Shown piece after piece: positions 23,212 to 31,962 of a DNA stretch of 64,000 nt. Position 1 is the first letter of the stretch; the number at the start of each line of letters is the position of its first letter. Origin of the DNA: Nonomuraea aurantiaca (GTDB taxonomy: Bacteria; Actinomycetota; Actinomycetes; Streptosporangiales; Streptosporangiaceae); assembly GCF_020215705.1 (NCBI RefSeq), contig NZ_JAIWNB010000030.1, forward strand, positions 54,840 to 118,839. The letters are read 5' to 3'. The translations under genes were made by a program, and so were the position numbers. The notes under the pieces are model-generated. The model saw nothing but the letters and a program-made list of their open reading frames with translations. It ran no database searches and was not told where the DNA came from.

Positions 23212-23976
23212 TTGATCGCGGTCAGAGAACTACACGAGATCGCGGAGTTCGAGAGACTGTTCGCGCTGTTCGACGGCATCTGGCGGTTCGACCAGGGCGG
23301 GCAGCCGATCACGGTCGAGCTGATGCGGGCGCTGTCGCACGCCGGCGGCTACGTCGCGGGCGCCTTCGACGGCGACCGGATGGCCGGCGGGTCCGTCGGA
23401 TTCCTCGCGGCGGGCAACGCGCTGCACTCCCACATCACCGGCGCCTCCGCCGGACGCGGCATCGGGTTCGAGCTCAAGCTGCACCAGCGCCGGTGGGCGC
23501 TGGAGCGCGAGCTGGGCCGGGTCACCTGGACCTACGATCCGCTGGTACGCCGCAACGCCCACTTCAACCTGGCCAAGCTGGGCGCGCGCCCGCGCGAATA
23601 CCTGCCCGGCTTCTACGGCATCATGGACGACGAGATCAACCAGGGCGACGAGTCCGACCGGATGCTGGCCGTCTGGGAGCTGTCCGCGCCGCATGTCGAG
23701 GCCCTCGCCAGACGGGAACCGTGGCCGGTCCACGTGCCGGGCGACGCGGTGGTGGGCCTGGCCGACGACGGGGGCCGGCCGGTGCCGGGCCGTACGGACG
23801 CCGCGACGGTGCTGGTGGCCGCGCCGCCGGACATCGAGGGGTTGCGCCGGGCCGACCCGGGAACGGCCAAGGCATGGCGTCACGCCATGCGGGACGTCCT
23901 GGGCGGCCTGATCGCCGAAGGCCGCGTCGTCACCGGGTTCCATCAGAAGTCCTTTTACGTAGTGGAGAAAGCGTGA
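23212..23976 (+). CDS. GNAT acyltransferase (COG3375 type), NSAR-associated
   Basis: A 254-residue protein from TTG 23212, preferred because GGAGG lies about 8 bases upstream and IAVRELHEIAEFERLFALF is the family's usual beginning; a GTG ten codons earlier lacks a good site. Recognisable parts are the VAGAFDGDRMAGGSVGF strands, GASAGRGIGFELKLHQRRWAL (CoA-loop equivalent) and the conserved VTWTYDPLVRRNAHFNLAKLG. In Geobacillus a GNAT partner of N-succinylamino acid racemase succinylates D-amino acids. The 4-bp overlap with the racemase-type gene makes the same role likely here, though the acyl donor cannot be read from sequence. Confidence 0.85.
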   Translation: MIAVRELHEIAEFERLFALFDGIWRFDQGGQPITVELMRALSHAGGYVAGAFDGDRMAGGSVGFLAAGNALHSHITGASAGRGIGFELKLHQRRWALERELGRVTWTYDPLVRRNAHFNLAKLGARPREYLPGFYGIMDDEINQGDESDRMLAVWELSAPHVEALARREPWPVHVPGDAVVGLADDGGRPVPGRTDAATVLVAAPPDIEGLRRADPGTAKAWRHAMRDVLGGLIAEGRVVTGFHQKSFYVVEKA

Positions 23977-25073
23977 AGATCACCGGAGTTGAGCTGCGGC
24001 GGATCGCGATGCCGCTGGTGGCGCCGTTCCGCACCTCGTTCGGCACCGAGACGGCCCGCGACGTGCTGCTGGTCCGGGTGGTGACGCCCGACGCCGAGGG
24101 CTGGGGCGAGTGCGTGGCCATGTCGGAGCCGCTCTACTCCCCCGAGTACGTCGACGGCGCGGCCGAGGTGATCCGGCGCTTCCTGCTGCCCGCCCTGCCC
24201 CGCACCCTCGACGCGAACGCCGTCGGCCGGGCCCTGGAGCCGATCAAGGGGCACCGGATGGCCAAGGCCGCCCTGGAGACGGCCGTGCTGGACGCCCAGC
24301 TCAGGGCGTCGGGCGAGTCGTTCGGCCGCTTCCTCGGCGCGGCCCGCGACCGGGTGCCGAGCGGGGTCTCCGTCGGCATCATGGACTCGATCCCGCAGCT
24401 GCTCGACGCCGTCGAGGGCTACCTCGGCGAGGGGTACGTGCGGATCAAGCTGAAGATCGAGCCCGGCTGGGACGTGGAGCCGGTCAGGGCGGTGCGCGAG
24501 CGGTTCGGCGACGACATTCTCCTCCAGGTCGACGCGAACGCCGCCTACACGCTCGTGGACGCCCGCCAGCTGGCCAAGCTGGACGACTTCGGCCTGCTGC
24601 TCATCGAGCAGCCCCTGGCCAACGACGACTTCGTCCAGCACGCCAAGCTGGCCAAGCAGCTGCGGACGCCGATCTGCCTGGACGAGTCGATCGAGTCGGT
24701 CGAGCACGCCGCCGCCGCGATCGCGCTGGGCTCCTGCTCGATCGTCAACATCAAGCCCGGCCGGATCGGCGGCTACCTGGAGGCCCGCCGCATCCACGAC
24801 CTGTGCCGGGCGAACGGGATCGCGGTGTGGTGCGGCGGCATGCTGGAGACCGGGCTCGGCCGGGCCGCGAACGTGGCGCTGGCCGCGCTGCCCGGGTTCA
24901 CGCTGCCGGGCGACACCTCGGCCTCGCGCCGCTACTTCGCCACCGACATCACCGAGCCGTTCGAGCTGAGCGACGGCCACCTGGCGGTGCCGACCGGGCC
25001 GGGGCTGGGCGTCGCGCCCATCCCGGCCCTGCTCGACGAGGTCACCACCGCCACCGAGTGGATCACTCTCTGA
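23973..25073 (+). CDS. N-succinylamino acid racemase / o-succinylbenzoate synthase-type enolase
   Basis: A 366-residue enolase-superfamily enzyme. The catalytic set is complete: K159-x-K161 (IKLKIEPG), metal ligands D187 (QVDANA), E212 (LIEQPL) and D237 (CLDES), and K261 (NIKPGRIGG) on the opposite face. This is the NSAR/OSBS subgroup, whose members racemise N-acyl amino acids, make o-succinylbenzoate in menaquinone synthesis, or do both. The coupled GNAT gene and the facing peptide importer favour the racemase role, and no other menaquinone gene is nearby. It overlaps the GNAT stop by 4 bp, and GGAGAA precedes the start. Convergent with the ABC operon. Confidence 0.9.
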   Translation: MKITGVELRRIAMPLVAPFRTSFGTETARDVLLVRVVTPDAEGWGECVAMSEPLYSPEYVDGAAEVIRRFLLPALPRTLDANAVGRALEPIKGHRMAKAALETAVLDAQLRASGESFGRFLGAARDRVPSGVSVGIMDSIPQLLDAVEGYLGEGYVRIKLKIEPGWDVEPVRAVRERFGDDILLQVDANAAYTLVDARQLAKLDDFGLLLIEQPLANDDFVQHAKLAKQLRTPICLDESIESVEHAAAAIALGSCSIVNIKPGRIGGYLEARRIHDLCRANGIAVWCGGMLETGLGRAANVALAALPGFTLPGDTSASRRYFATDITEPFELSDGHLAVPTGPGLGVAPIPALLDEVTTATEWITL

Positions 25074-25113
25074 GCCCTCCGGTCCGCCCTCCGACGAGCC
25101 CCCCGATAAGCCC

Positions 25114-25794
25114 TCAGGTGAGCCGGGGCACCGCCTCCAGGAGGGCGCGCGTGTAGTCGTGGGCGGGCTCGCCGACCACCCGCTCCGTGGGCCCGGACTC
25201 GACGACGCGGCCCTGGTGCATGACCGCGACGACGTCGGAGACGTACCGGACGACTGCCAGGTTGTGCGAGATGAACAGCATCGACAGGCCCAGTTCGTCG
25301 CGGAGCGAGCGCACGAGGTTGAGCACCGCGCCCTGGACGGACACGTCGAGCGCGCTGGTGATCTCGTCGGCGACCAGCAGGTCGGGCGCGGCGCCGAGCG
25401 CCCGGGCGATGGCGACCCGCTGCCGCTGGCCGCCGGACAGCTCGCGCGGATAGCGCCCGGCCAGGCCAGCGGGGAGCGAGACGAGCCCCAGCAACCGCTC
25501 CACCTCGGCCCGCCGCCCCGCCCGGTCACGCCTTACCCCCTCCCCCACCGACTCGCCGACCGTCATGCGCGGGTCCAGCGAGGCGTACGGGTCCTGGAAG
25601 ACCATCTGGACGTTGCGTGCCCCGTCGATCCGGCCCGTGTACGGCACCAGGCCGCTCACCGCCCTGGCCAGCGACGACTTGCCCGACCCCGACTCGCCGA
25701 CGAGCCCGACGATCCGGCCAGGGGGGATCTCCAGCGTGACCCGGTCGACCGCGGTGAACGCGCCGAAGCGCACGGTCAGGTCTTCGATGATCAT
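25114..25794 (-). CDS. Peptide ABC transporter ATPase, DppF type (short)
   Basis: A 226-residue ATPase, last gene of a minus-strand importer operon. Walker A is GESGSGKSS (about residues 34-42), the Q-loop MVFQDPYASLDPR, signature LSGGQRQR, Walker B LLVADE followed by I rather than the usual P, and the switch His in FISHN, where the usual Asp is Asn. It ends at DYTRALLEAVPRLT and so lacks the C-terminal Cys-rich oligopeptide tail; the fused ATPase upstream keeps that tail. Start ATG overlaps the upstream gene by 4 bp (ATGA). Confidence 0.92.
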   Translation of the reverse strand: MIIEDLTVRFGAFTAVDRVTLEIPPGRIVGLVGESGSGKSSLARAVSGLVPYTGRIDGARNVQMVFQDPYASLDPRMTVGESVGEGVRRDRAGRRAEVERLLGLVSLPAGLAGRYPRELSGGQRQRVAIARALGAAPDLLVADEITSALDVSVQGAVLNLVRSLRDELGLSMLFISHNLAVVRYVSDVVAVMHQGRVVESGPTERVVGEPAHDYTRALLEAVPRLT

Positions 25795-27647
25795 TTGACC
25801 TCCCAGCAGGCCACGCGGCCCGCCTCGCCGTACGGGATGAGCGGGGGACGTTCGGCGGAGCAGCGGGCGGTCGCCAGGGCGCACCGGTCCGCGAAGGCGC
25901 AGCCGGGGCCCACCTCCGAGGGGGCGGGCTGGCGGCCGGGGATGCTCGCGAGGGGCTTGTCCCGGTCGGTGGCCATGTCGGGCAGGGAGGCGATGAGCGC
26001 CCGCGTGTACGGGTGCGCGGCCTCGGCGGCCAGCCTGGAGACAGGCAGCTCCTCCACGACCCGGCCCGCGTACATGACCATGACCCGGTCGCACAGCTCG
26101 CCCACCACGGCGATGTCGTGCGTGATGAACAGCGCGGCCGCGCCGCTCTCCTCGGTGACCTCGCGCAGCAGCCGCAGGATCTGCCGTTGCACGGTCACGT
26201 CGAGCGCCGTGGTCGGCTCGTCGGCGATGATCAGCCGCGGCGTGGCCATGAGGCCCATCGCGATCACCGCGCGCTGCCGCATGCCGCCGGACAGCTCGTG
26301 CGGGTGCTGCCGGGCGCGCGCGGCCGGGTCGGGCAGGTGGACGTGCCCGAGCCGGTCCACGGCCCGCCGGTTCGCCTCGGCCCGCCCGGCGCCCTGGTGC
26401 ACCCTCGCCACCTCGGCGAGCTGCCCGCCCACCCGCAGCGCCGGGTTGAGCGAGGCCATGGGGTCCTGGAACACCATGGCCAGCGTCGTGCCGAGCGCCT
26501 TGCCCGACAGCGTGGCGACGTCCCGGCCGCCGAGCAGCAGCCGCCCGTAGGCGACCGTGCCCGGATAGGGGACGAGCCCGCCGATCGCGGCGGCGGTCAG
26601 GCTCTTGCCGCTGCCCGACTCCCCCACCAGGCCGACGATCTCGCCGGGCGCGATGGTCAGCGACAGCCCGCGTACGGGTGTCACGCCGCCGGGGAACGCG
26701 ACGGTCAGATCCCTGACCTCAAGCACCGCTCCGGGGTTCGGCTCGCCGGGATCGGGCGGAACCGCCGTGTCCGACGCCTTCCCGCCCGCGGCGGTACGGG
26801 CGGCGGCCTTGGCCATGGCGTCGCCCAGCAGGTTGAACCCGATGCCGGCGAGCGCGATGGCCGCCGCCGGGCCGAGGGCGACCTCGGGCGTGACGTAGAT
26901 GCGGGCGAACCCGTCGTACAGCAGCCTGCCCCAGTCGAACGACGGCGGCTGCACGCCCAGGCCCAGGAACGACATCCCGGCCAGGCCGAGCAGGGCGCCG
27001 CCGAGCGCCTGGGTGAGCTGCAGGATGAGCGGCTCGGCGATGTTGGGCAGCACGTGCCCGGTCAGGATCCGGCGGCGGGACACGCCGAGCATCCGGGCGG
27101 CCGACACGTAGTCGGATCCGGCGACGGTCGCGGCCAGCGTCTGGGTGAGCCGGGCGAATCCGGGCGCGATGGCGACCCCGATGCCGAGGACCGCGCCGCG
27201 GGCGCCCAGCCCGGAGACGACGGCGGTGAACATGGCCAGCAGCAGCCCGGGGAAGGCGACCAGGGCGTTGACCGTCCCGGTGATCAGCCGGGCGGGCCGG
27301 CCCGGCAGCACGGACGGGAGGGCGCCGAGCACGATCCCGGCCAGACCGCCGATGAGTGTGGCGGCCAGCGCCAGCGCCAGGGAGAAGCGGCCGGCCACGA
27401 GCACCCTGGCGAGCAGGTCGCGGCCCAGGCTGTCGGTGCCGAGCGGGTGGGCGGCGGACGCCCCTTGGAGGATGGCCGCCGCGTCGATGCGCTCGGCGCT
27501 CGCGCCCCAGATGGGCGGCCCGGCGACGGCCAGCATGATCATGGCCGCGACGAGCACGGCTCCGGCGACCGCCGCGGGCGTGCGCGGCAGCCGGGGCTTC
27601 ATCGGGAACCCCCGGCGCGTGTGTGCGGCGGGCGGGGTGTCACTCAC
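25791..27647 (-). CDS. Peptide ABC transporter permease-ATPase fusion (DppC-DppD)
   Basis: A 618-residue fusion. Residues about 15-290 are a DppC permease with the HPLGTDSLGRDLLARVLVAG hallmark in pieces, the loop SDYVSAARMLGVSRRR, and FNLLGDAMAKA at its end. A short Pro/Gly-rich linker leads to a DppD ATPase at about residues 310-618 with Walker A GESGSGKS, signature LSGGMRQR, Walker B LIIADEP and the full Cys-containing tail (GCAFADRCALATARC). Such fusions are known in actinobacteria; it fixes the permease to one ATPase. It starts at GTG overlapping the DppB stop and overlaps the next ATPase. Confidence 0.95.
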   Translation of the reverse strand: MSDTPPAAHTRRGFPMKPRLPRTPAAVAGAVLVAAMIMLAVAGPPIWGASAERIDAAAILQGASAAHPLGTDSLGRDLLARVLVAGRFSLALALAATLIGGLAGIVLGALPSVLPGRPARLITGTVNALVAFPGLLLAMFTAVVSGLGARGAVLGIGVAIAPGFARLTQTLAATVAGSDYVSAARMLGVSRRRILTGHVLPNIAEPLILQLTQALGGALLGLAGMSFLGLGVQPPSFDWGRLLYDGFARIYVTPEVALGPAAAIALAGIGFNLLGDAMAKAAARTAAGGKASDTAVPPDPGEPNPGAVLEVRDLTVAFPGGVTPVRGLSLTIAPGEIVGLVGESGSGKSLTAAAIGGLVPYPGTVAYGRLLLGGRDVATLSGKALGTTLAMVFQDPMASLNPALRVGGQLAEVARVHQGAGRAEANRRAVDRLGHVHLPDPAARARQHPHELSGGMRQRAVIAMGLMATPRLIIADEPTTALDVTVQRQILRLLREVTEESGAAALFITHDIAVVGELCDRVMVMYAGRVVEELPVSRLAAEAAHPYTRALIASLPDMATDRDKPLASIPGRQPAPSEVGPGCAFADRCALATARCSAERPPLIPYGEAGRVACWEVK

Positions 27648-28636
27648 GCCTCCCTGATCTTGGAGGTAGGGTCGAGCGCGGCCAGGGCCAGGTCGACGGC
27701 GAGGTTCACGACGAGCACGATCGCGCCGTAGACGAGGATGACGCCCTGGGCGACCGGATAGTCCTTCTGCGTGATCGACTCGACGATCTTCATGCCGAGC
27801 CCCGGCCAGGCGAAGACGTACTCGACCAGCACGCTGCCCGCGATCAGCGCCGAGAGCAGCAGGCCGCCCAGGGTGAGGGTGGCGGTGAGCGTGTTGGGCA
27901 GCACGTGCCTGAGGTAGAGGCGGGCGGCGGGCAGGCGTTTGGCGCGCGCCAAACGTACGTAGTCGGTGCCCAGCTCGCGCAGCGTCTCAGCGCGGGAGAT
28001 GCGGGCGATCATGGCGATCGGGCCGATCGCCAGCGCGAGGACGGGCAGCACGTACGAGGCGGCGCCCGCCTTGCCCGCGGGCGGGAACGCGCCGAGACCG
28101 ATGGCGAAGACGGTCACCAGCGCGATCGAGTACAGGAACTCGGGCACGGCGACGGCCGTGCCCGTCACGGTGGTGAAGGCGTACTCGGTGCCACGGTTGC
28201 GGCCGTTCTCGGTGCGGACGGCCGCCCACATGCCGAGCGGCACCGCCACCAGCAGCGCCACCACGGTCGCCAGCAGGGCCAGGGCCAGCGTGTTGGGCAG
28301 CCGGGCGGCGACGATCTCGACGACCGGCTCCCCCGAAAGAAACGAGGTCCCGAAATTTCCGGACAGCACGTGGCCCGTGTAGGTGAGGAACTGCTCGGGG
28401 ATCGACCGGTCGAGCCCCAGCGCCGCCGTACGCGCCTGGACGAGCTCGATCGGCGCGGCCGGCCCGAGCGAGGCACGTACCGGGTCACCCGGGATGAAAT
28501 GGATCATCGCGAAGGACGCGACGAGCAGCGCGGCGAGGGAGACGGCGAACCGCACGACCTGCCGCACCACCCACCGCGGGCCGCGCGACCGCACCCGGCG
28601 CGGCGAGCCGGGTCCGCTCTTGTGGAGCTCGCGCAC
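27644..28636 (-). CDS. Peptide ABC transporter permease, DppB type
   Basis: A 330-residue permease with six membrane segments. The basic N-terminus is followed by the first helix, the periplasmic region GLDRSIPEQFLTYTGHVLSGNFGTSF (in parts) and the ATPase-contact loop GTDYVRLARAKRLPA. It ends in the family's LVEYVFAWPGLGMKIVESI and ALAALDPT. It begins at GTG one base after the stop of the binding-protein gene and overlaps the fusion gene by 4 bp. Confidence 0.93.
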   Translation of the reverse strand: MRELHKSGPGSPRRVRSRGPRWVVRQVVRFAVSLAALLVASFAMIHFIPGDPVRASLGPAAPIELVQARTAALGLDRSIPEQFLTYTGHVLSGNFGTSFLSGEPVVEIVAARLPNTLALALLATVVALLVAVPLGMWAAVRTENGRNRGTEYAFTTVTGTAVAVPEFLYSIALVTVFAIGLGAFPPAGKAGAASYVLPVLALAIGPIAMIARISRAETLRELGTDYVRLARAKRLPAARLYLRHVLPNTLTATLTLGGLLLSALIAGSVLVEYVFAWPGLGMKIVESITQKDYPVAQGVILVYGAIVLVVNLAVDLALAALDPTSKIREA

Positions 28637-30226
28637 TCAGCCTCCCCGCGTGAGGCGGATCGAGGTCGGCACGACGCCCCCGGCCATCATGCGGAACGTG
28701 CCGCCCTTGCCGGCGGCCAGCACGGTGTTCTCCACGACCGGGACCAGGTCGGCGTTCTCGAACAGCGCCGACTCGGCCTCCAGCCACAGCTTGCAGCCTT
28801 CGGCCGCCGGCTTTCCCGAGGCCTGCGCGACGAGCGAGGTGTAGCGGGAGTTGGTCAGGTGGGCGAAGTTGGCGCCCTTGGGCGCGGCCGGCCCCGACAG
28901 GAAGCCGACGAGCTGGCTCGGCAGGGTGACGGCGATCGGCAGCCAGATGGCGTCCCAGTCCTGGGTGACGTTGAGCGACTCCGCCAGCTTGGCGTCGATG
29001 ATGCCGTTCAGCTTCACCTCGACGCCGGCCTTCTTCCAGGCGGCGCCCAGGTACTCGGCCGCCGCCTGCACCCCGGATCCCCTGGTGGTGGGATAGACGA
29101 AGCGCAGCGTCAGCCGCTTGCCGTCCTTGACCCTGACGCCGTCGGCGCCGGCTCGCCACCCCGCCGCGTCCAGGGCGGCGGCGGCCGCGGCCGGGTCGTT
29201 GGCGGGCACGTGCCCGGTGACCGTGTCGCCCTGGCAGGGCCGCGGGTCGAGGACGAGCCCGGTGGCGGGCCGGCCGGTGCCGCTGGCGGCGATCCCGGCC
29301 AGCTCCTTGAGGTTGACGGCCTGGGTGAGCGCCTTGCGTACGGCCGGGTCGTGGGCGGGCCGGTCGTCACCCTGGTGGTAGAAGAACTGGCCGTTCCCGA
29401 AGGGCAGGACGTTCTTGACGACTCCCGGGGTGGCCGCCACGCGGGCGCGGTCGGGGCCGTAGAAGGTGGCGCCGTTGAGCGTGCCGGCGACGAGCAGGTT
29501 GGCGGCGGTCTGCTCGTTGGGCACGACCTTCAGCGTGACCGTCTCGGGCAGGTTTTTGGCCGTGGCCCCGCCGGGGCCCCAGACGTACTCCCTGCGGACC
29601 TTGAAGGTGTAGTGGTCGCCCGAGACCGACTCGGTGAGCCGGTAGGGGCCGGAGCCGGAGGTGGCGTGGGCGAGCGCCGAACGGTCCTCGACGCCCTTGC
29701 CGCACACGATGTACATCTGCTCGGCACTCTCCAGGATGAAGCTGAAGGGCTCGGGCGTGGACAGGGTCACGGTGCCCGCCGCGTCGTCCGCCTTGGCCTT
29801 CATCCCGGTGGGCACGAGAACGCCGTAGATGGGCGATTTGGTGGCGGGGTCGGCGATGTGGTTGACGTTCTCGGCCACGTCGGAGGGGGTGAGCTTGGCG
29901 CCATCGGAACAGGTCGCGTCCTTGCGCAGGGTGAAGGTCACCGAGTCGGGCTTGACCTGCCACTTCTCGGCGAGTCCCGGGACGATCCGGCCGTCGGCGC
30001 CGACGCCGACGAGGGTGTCGTACGCGAACGCGAGCACCTGGTTGGTGACCGACAGCACGCCCATGGCGGGGTCGAGCACGCCGGGGTCGGCGCTGATGGC
30101 GAAGGAGAACGTGCCGCCGGTGACCGGCGCGCCCGTCCCCGAGCCGGTGCCTGTTTCTGTGCCCGCAGTGCCGCCGCAGGCCGCGGCGAGCAGGGCCAGC
30201 GCGACGAGCGCGGCTGGTTTTCTCAT
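28637..30226 (-). CDS. Peptide ABC transporter substrate-binding lipoprotein (SBP family 5)
   Basis: A 529-residue lipoprotein and first gene of the importer operon. Signal peptide with lipobox LAAAC (Cys17), then a Gly/Thr-rich linker and the SBP_bac_5 body: GTFSFAISADPGVLDPAM, LVGVGADGRIVPGLAEKWQ, and later DPAVRKALTQAVNLKEL. Family members bind di- or oligopeptides, sometimes nickel, opines or other amides. The ligand is not readable from sequence, but the racemase, M20, S9 and beta-lactamase-fold genes around it favour peptides or N-acyl amino acids. Confidence 0.92.
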   Translation of the reverse strand: MRKPAALVALALLAAACGGTAGTETGTGSGTGAPVTGGTFSFAISADPGVLDPAMGVLSVTNQVLAFAYDTLVGVGADGRIVPGLAEKWQVKPDSVTFTLRKDATCSDGAKLTPSDVAENVNHIADPATKSPIYGVLVPTGMKAKADDAAGTVTLSTPEPFSFILESAEQMYIVCGKGVEDRSALAHATSGSGPYRLTESVSGDHYTFKVRREYVWGPGGATAKNLPETVTLKVVPNEQTAANLLVAGTLNGATFYGPDRARVAATPGVVKNVLPFGNGQFFYHQGDDRPAHDPAVRKALTQAVNLKELAGIAASGTGRPATGLVLDPRPCQGDTVTGHVPANDPAAAAAALDAAGWRAGADGVRVKDGKRLTLRFVYPTTRGSGVQAAAEYLGAAWKKAGVEVKLNGIIDAKLAESLNVTQDWDAIWLPIAVTLPSQLVGFLSGPAAPKGANFAHLTNSRYTSLVAQASGKPAAEGCKLWLEAESALFENADLVPVVENTVLAAGKGGTFRMMAGGVVPTSIRLTRGG

Positions 30227-30325
30227 GTGGGGCGCTCCAGGGGAGTGGGATCTGAGGCACCACCCTCGTCGCTGACCGTAGATCGTTCTTCGTGCGCTGT
30301 AACGAAAAGCGCGGCGGGCGTGGTG

Positions 30326-31906
30326 CTATCGCCCGAAGATGCGCATCTGGAGCATGACCGTGAGCCGGGCGTCGGCGTCGGACAGGTCGAGCCCGCTGAT
30401 CTCGGTGAGCCGCTTGAGCCGGTACCTGAAGGTGTTGGCGTGTACGTGGACCCTGGCCGAGGCGGCGTTGACGTCGCCGAACGCGTCCAGGTAGGCCCGC
30501 AGCGTGGCGACCAGGTCGCTGCCGTGCTCGGCGTCGTGGTCGAGCAGCCGCTGGTAGGGGCCGGTCGGCGCCTGGTCCTCCGCCGCCGCCACGTCGGCGA
30601 CCTGGAGCAGCAGCGACTCGAAGTGCACGGCGGTGTAGCCGGCGACCTGGCCCGTCGCGCCGCGGGCGAGCAGGACCCGCAGCGCCCGGTCGGCGTCCGC
30701 GCGGGACCTGGCGACGTGGGCGAGACTGACGGCCAGGCGGCCGACGCCGACGCTGGCCGAGTGCCGCGGCCCGACCCTGGCCAGGAAGCTCTCCGCGACG
30801 CGTACGGCCCGCGCCTCCTCCTCACCGCCCGCCTGCAGCGGCAGCACCGCGTAGGCCACCGAGCCGACGAGCGCGGCGGCCGCCTTGGGGTGGATGGCGC
30901 CGACGTGCAGCGCGAGCGCGTCGGCGAAGCGCTGCCGGTCGCTCTCGGCGCGCGCCGGGTCGTCGGCGGGGTGCGCGAGCTGCGCGGCGAGCACGCACAG
31001 CCGGGCGGTGGCGATGCCGAGCCGCGCGGCGGCCTCGGGCGCGTCGGCGCCGCCCGCGAGCACGGTGGACAGCAGGTCGCTGCGGAGCCGCCGCTGGGTG
31101 TCGGCGCCGGCCCGCTCGCGCAGCAGCTGCAGGGCGACGATCTTGGCCGCGTCGGCGAGCGCGCGCTGCCGCTGGGGCGTGAGCGGCTCGCGGACGGCGG
31201 CCCAGATGGAGCCGAGGATCTCGTCACCCGTCCGCACGGCGACTGCCGCCCGGTTGATACTGTCGCCGTCGAGTTCGAAGTAGACGGGCTCGTGGCTCTG
31301 GTAGAGCAGCTTGAAGAAGCCGTTCTCGTCGAGCATCCGCTGGTAGCGCTCGGGCACCTGGCGGCCGAGCACGGTGGCGATCCGGCCCTGGTCGGCCTCG
31401 TCCTGCCGTTCGGAGTAGGCCAGCACCCGGGCGGACCTGTCCTCGATCGTGATGGGCGCGTCGAGCAGCGCGCAGACCGCGTTGGCCAGCGAGAACAGGT
31501 CGCCCTGCGGCCCCTCCCCCGGCCCGGCCAGGTCGCCCTCCGCCAGCAGGGAGCGCAGCAGGGCGGCGACCTGGGCCCAGGAGGCGGCCCTGGTGAGGCC
31601 GAGTACGGCCACCCCGGTCTCCAGCACGGTCGCGCGCACCTGCTCGTCGGCGTCCACGGGCAGCTTGACCACCACGCCGGCCGCCGCCGGGGCCCGCGTG
31701 AGCAGCGCGCAGATCTCCGCCGTCCCCTGCACGCCGACCGCCAGCAGGATGCCGCCCGGCGGGACGATCAGCTCGTCGAGCGGATCGAAGATGTGCACCC
31801 CGGTCACCTCGGCGTCGAGGTCGCCCGGCGAGGCGGCCACGTCGATCACGGTGCTGCCGAGGTCGTTCAGGATCCGTCCTAGGCTGGCGCGCGGGCGGTC
31901 GTTCAT
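30326..31906 (-). CDS. PucR family transcriptional regulator
   Basis: A 526-residue activator-type regulator. An N-terminal PucR ligand-binding region (residues 10-125, VTGVHIFDPLDELIVPPGGILLAVG in pieces) precedes a middle GGDEF-like region. The C-terminal helix-turn-helix of the CdaR/PucR class ends VHANTFRYRLKRLTEISGLDLSDADARLTVMLQMRIFG (in parts). The ATG at 31906 has GGTGAG just upstream. PucR proteins control purine, amide and peptide use. It lies immediately upstream of the importer operon in the same direction with a 99-bp gap, so it is the likely controller. Confidence 0.9.
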   Translation of the reverse strand: MNDRPRASLGRILNDLGSTVIDVAASPGDLDAEVTGVHIFDPLDELIVPPGGILLAVGVQGTAEICALLTRAPAAAGVVVKLPVDADEQVRATVLETGVAVLGLTRAASWAQVAALLRSLLAEGDLAGPGEGPQGDLFSLANAVCALLDAPITIEDRSARVLAYSERQDEADQGRIATVLGRQVPERYQRMLDENGFFKLLYQSHEPVYFELDGDSINRAAVAVRTGDEILGSIWAAVREPLTPQRQRALADAAKIVALQLLRERAGADTQRRLRSDLLSTVLAGGADAPEAAARLGIATARLCVLAAQLAHPADDPARAESDRQRFADALALHVGAIHPKAAAALVGSVAYAVLPLQAGGEEEARAVRVAESFLARVGPRHSASVGVGRLAVSLAHVARSRADADRALRVLLARGATGQVAGYTAVHFESLLLQVADVAAAEDQAPTGPYQRLLDHDAEHGSDLVATLRAYLDAFGDVNAASARVHVHANTFRYRLKRLTEISGLDLSDADARLTVMLQMRIFGR

Positions 31907-31962
31907 CCACTCACCGTAGTCCGGGCCCAGGCCGGCGCGCGGACGGCCGTGGCCCGGCATGG

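Noticed and set aside
27623..31882. Very long open frame (over 1,400 codons) on the plus strand
   Set aside because: It runs antisense through the importer and PucR genes. Its translation is Arg/Gly/His-rich with no domain, a normal shadow of high-GC coding sequence.
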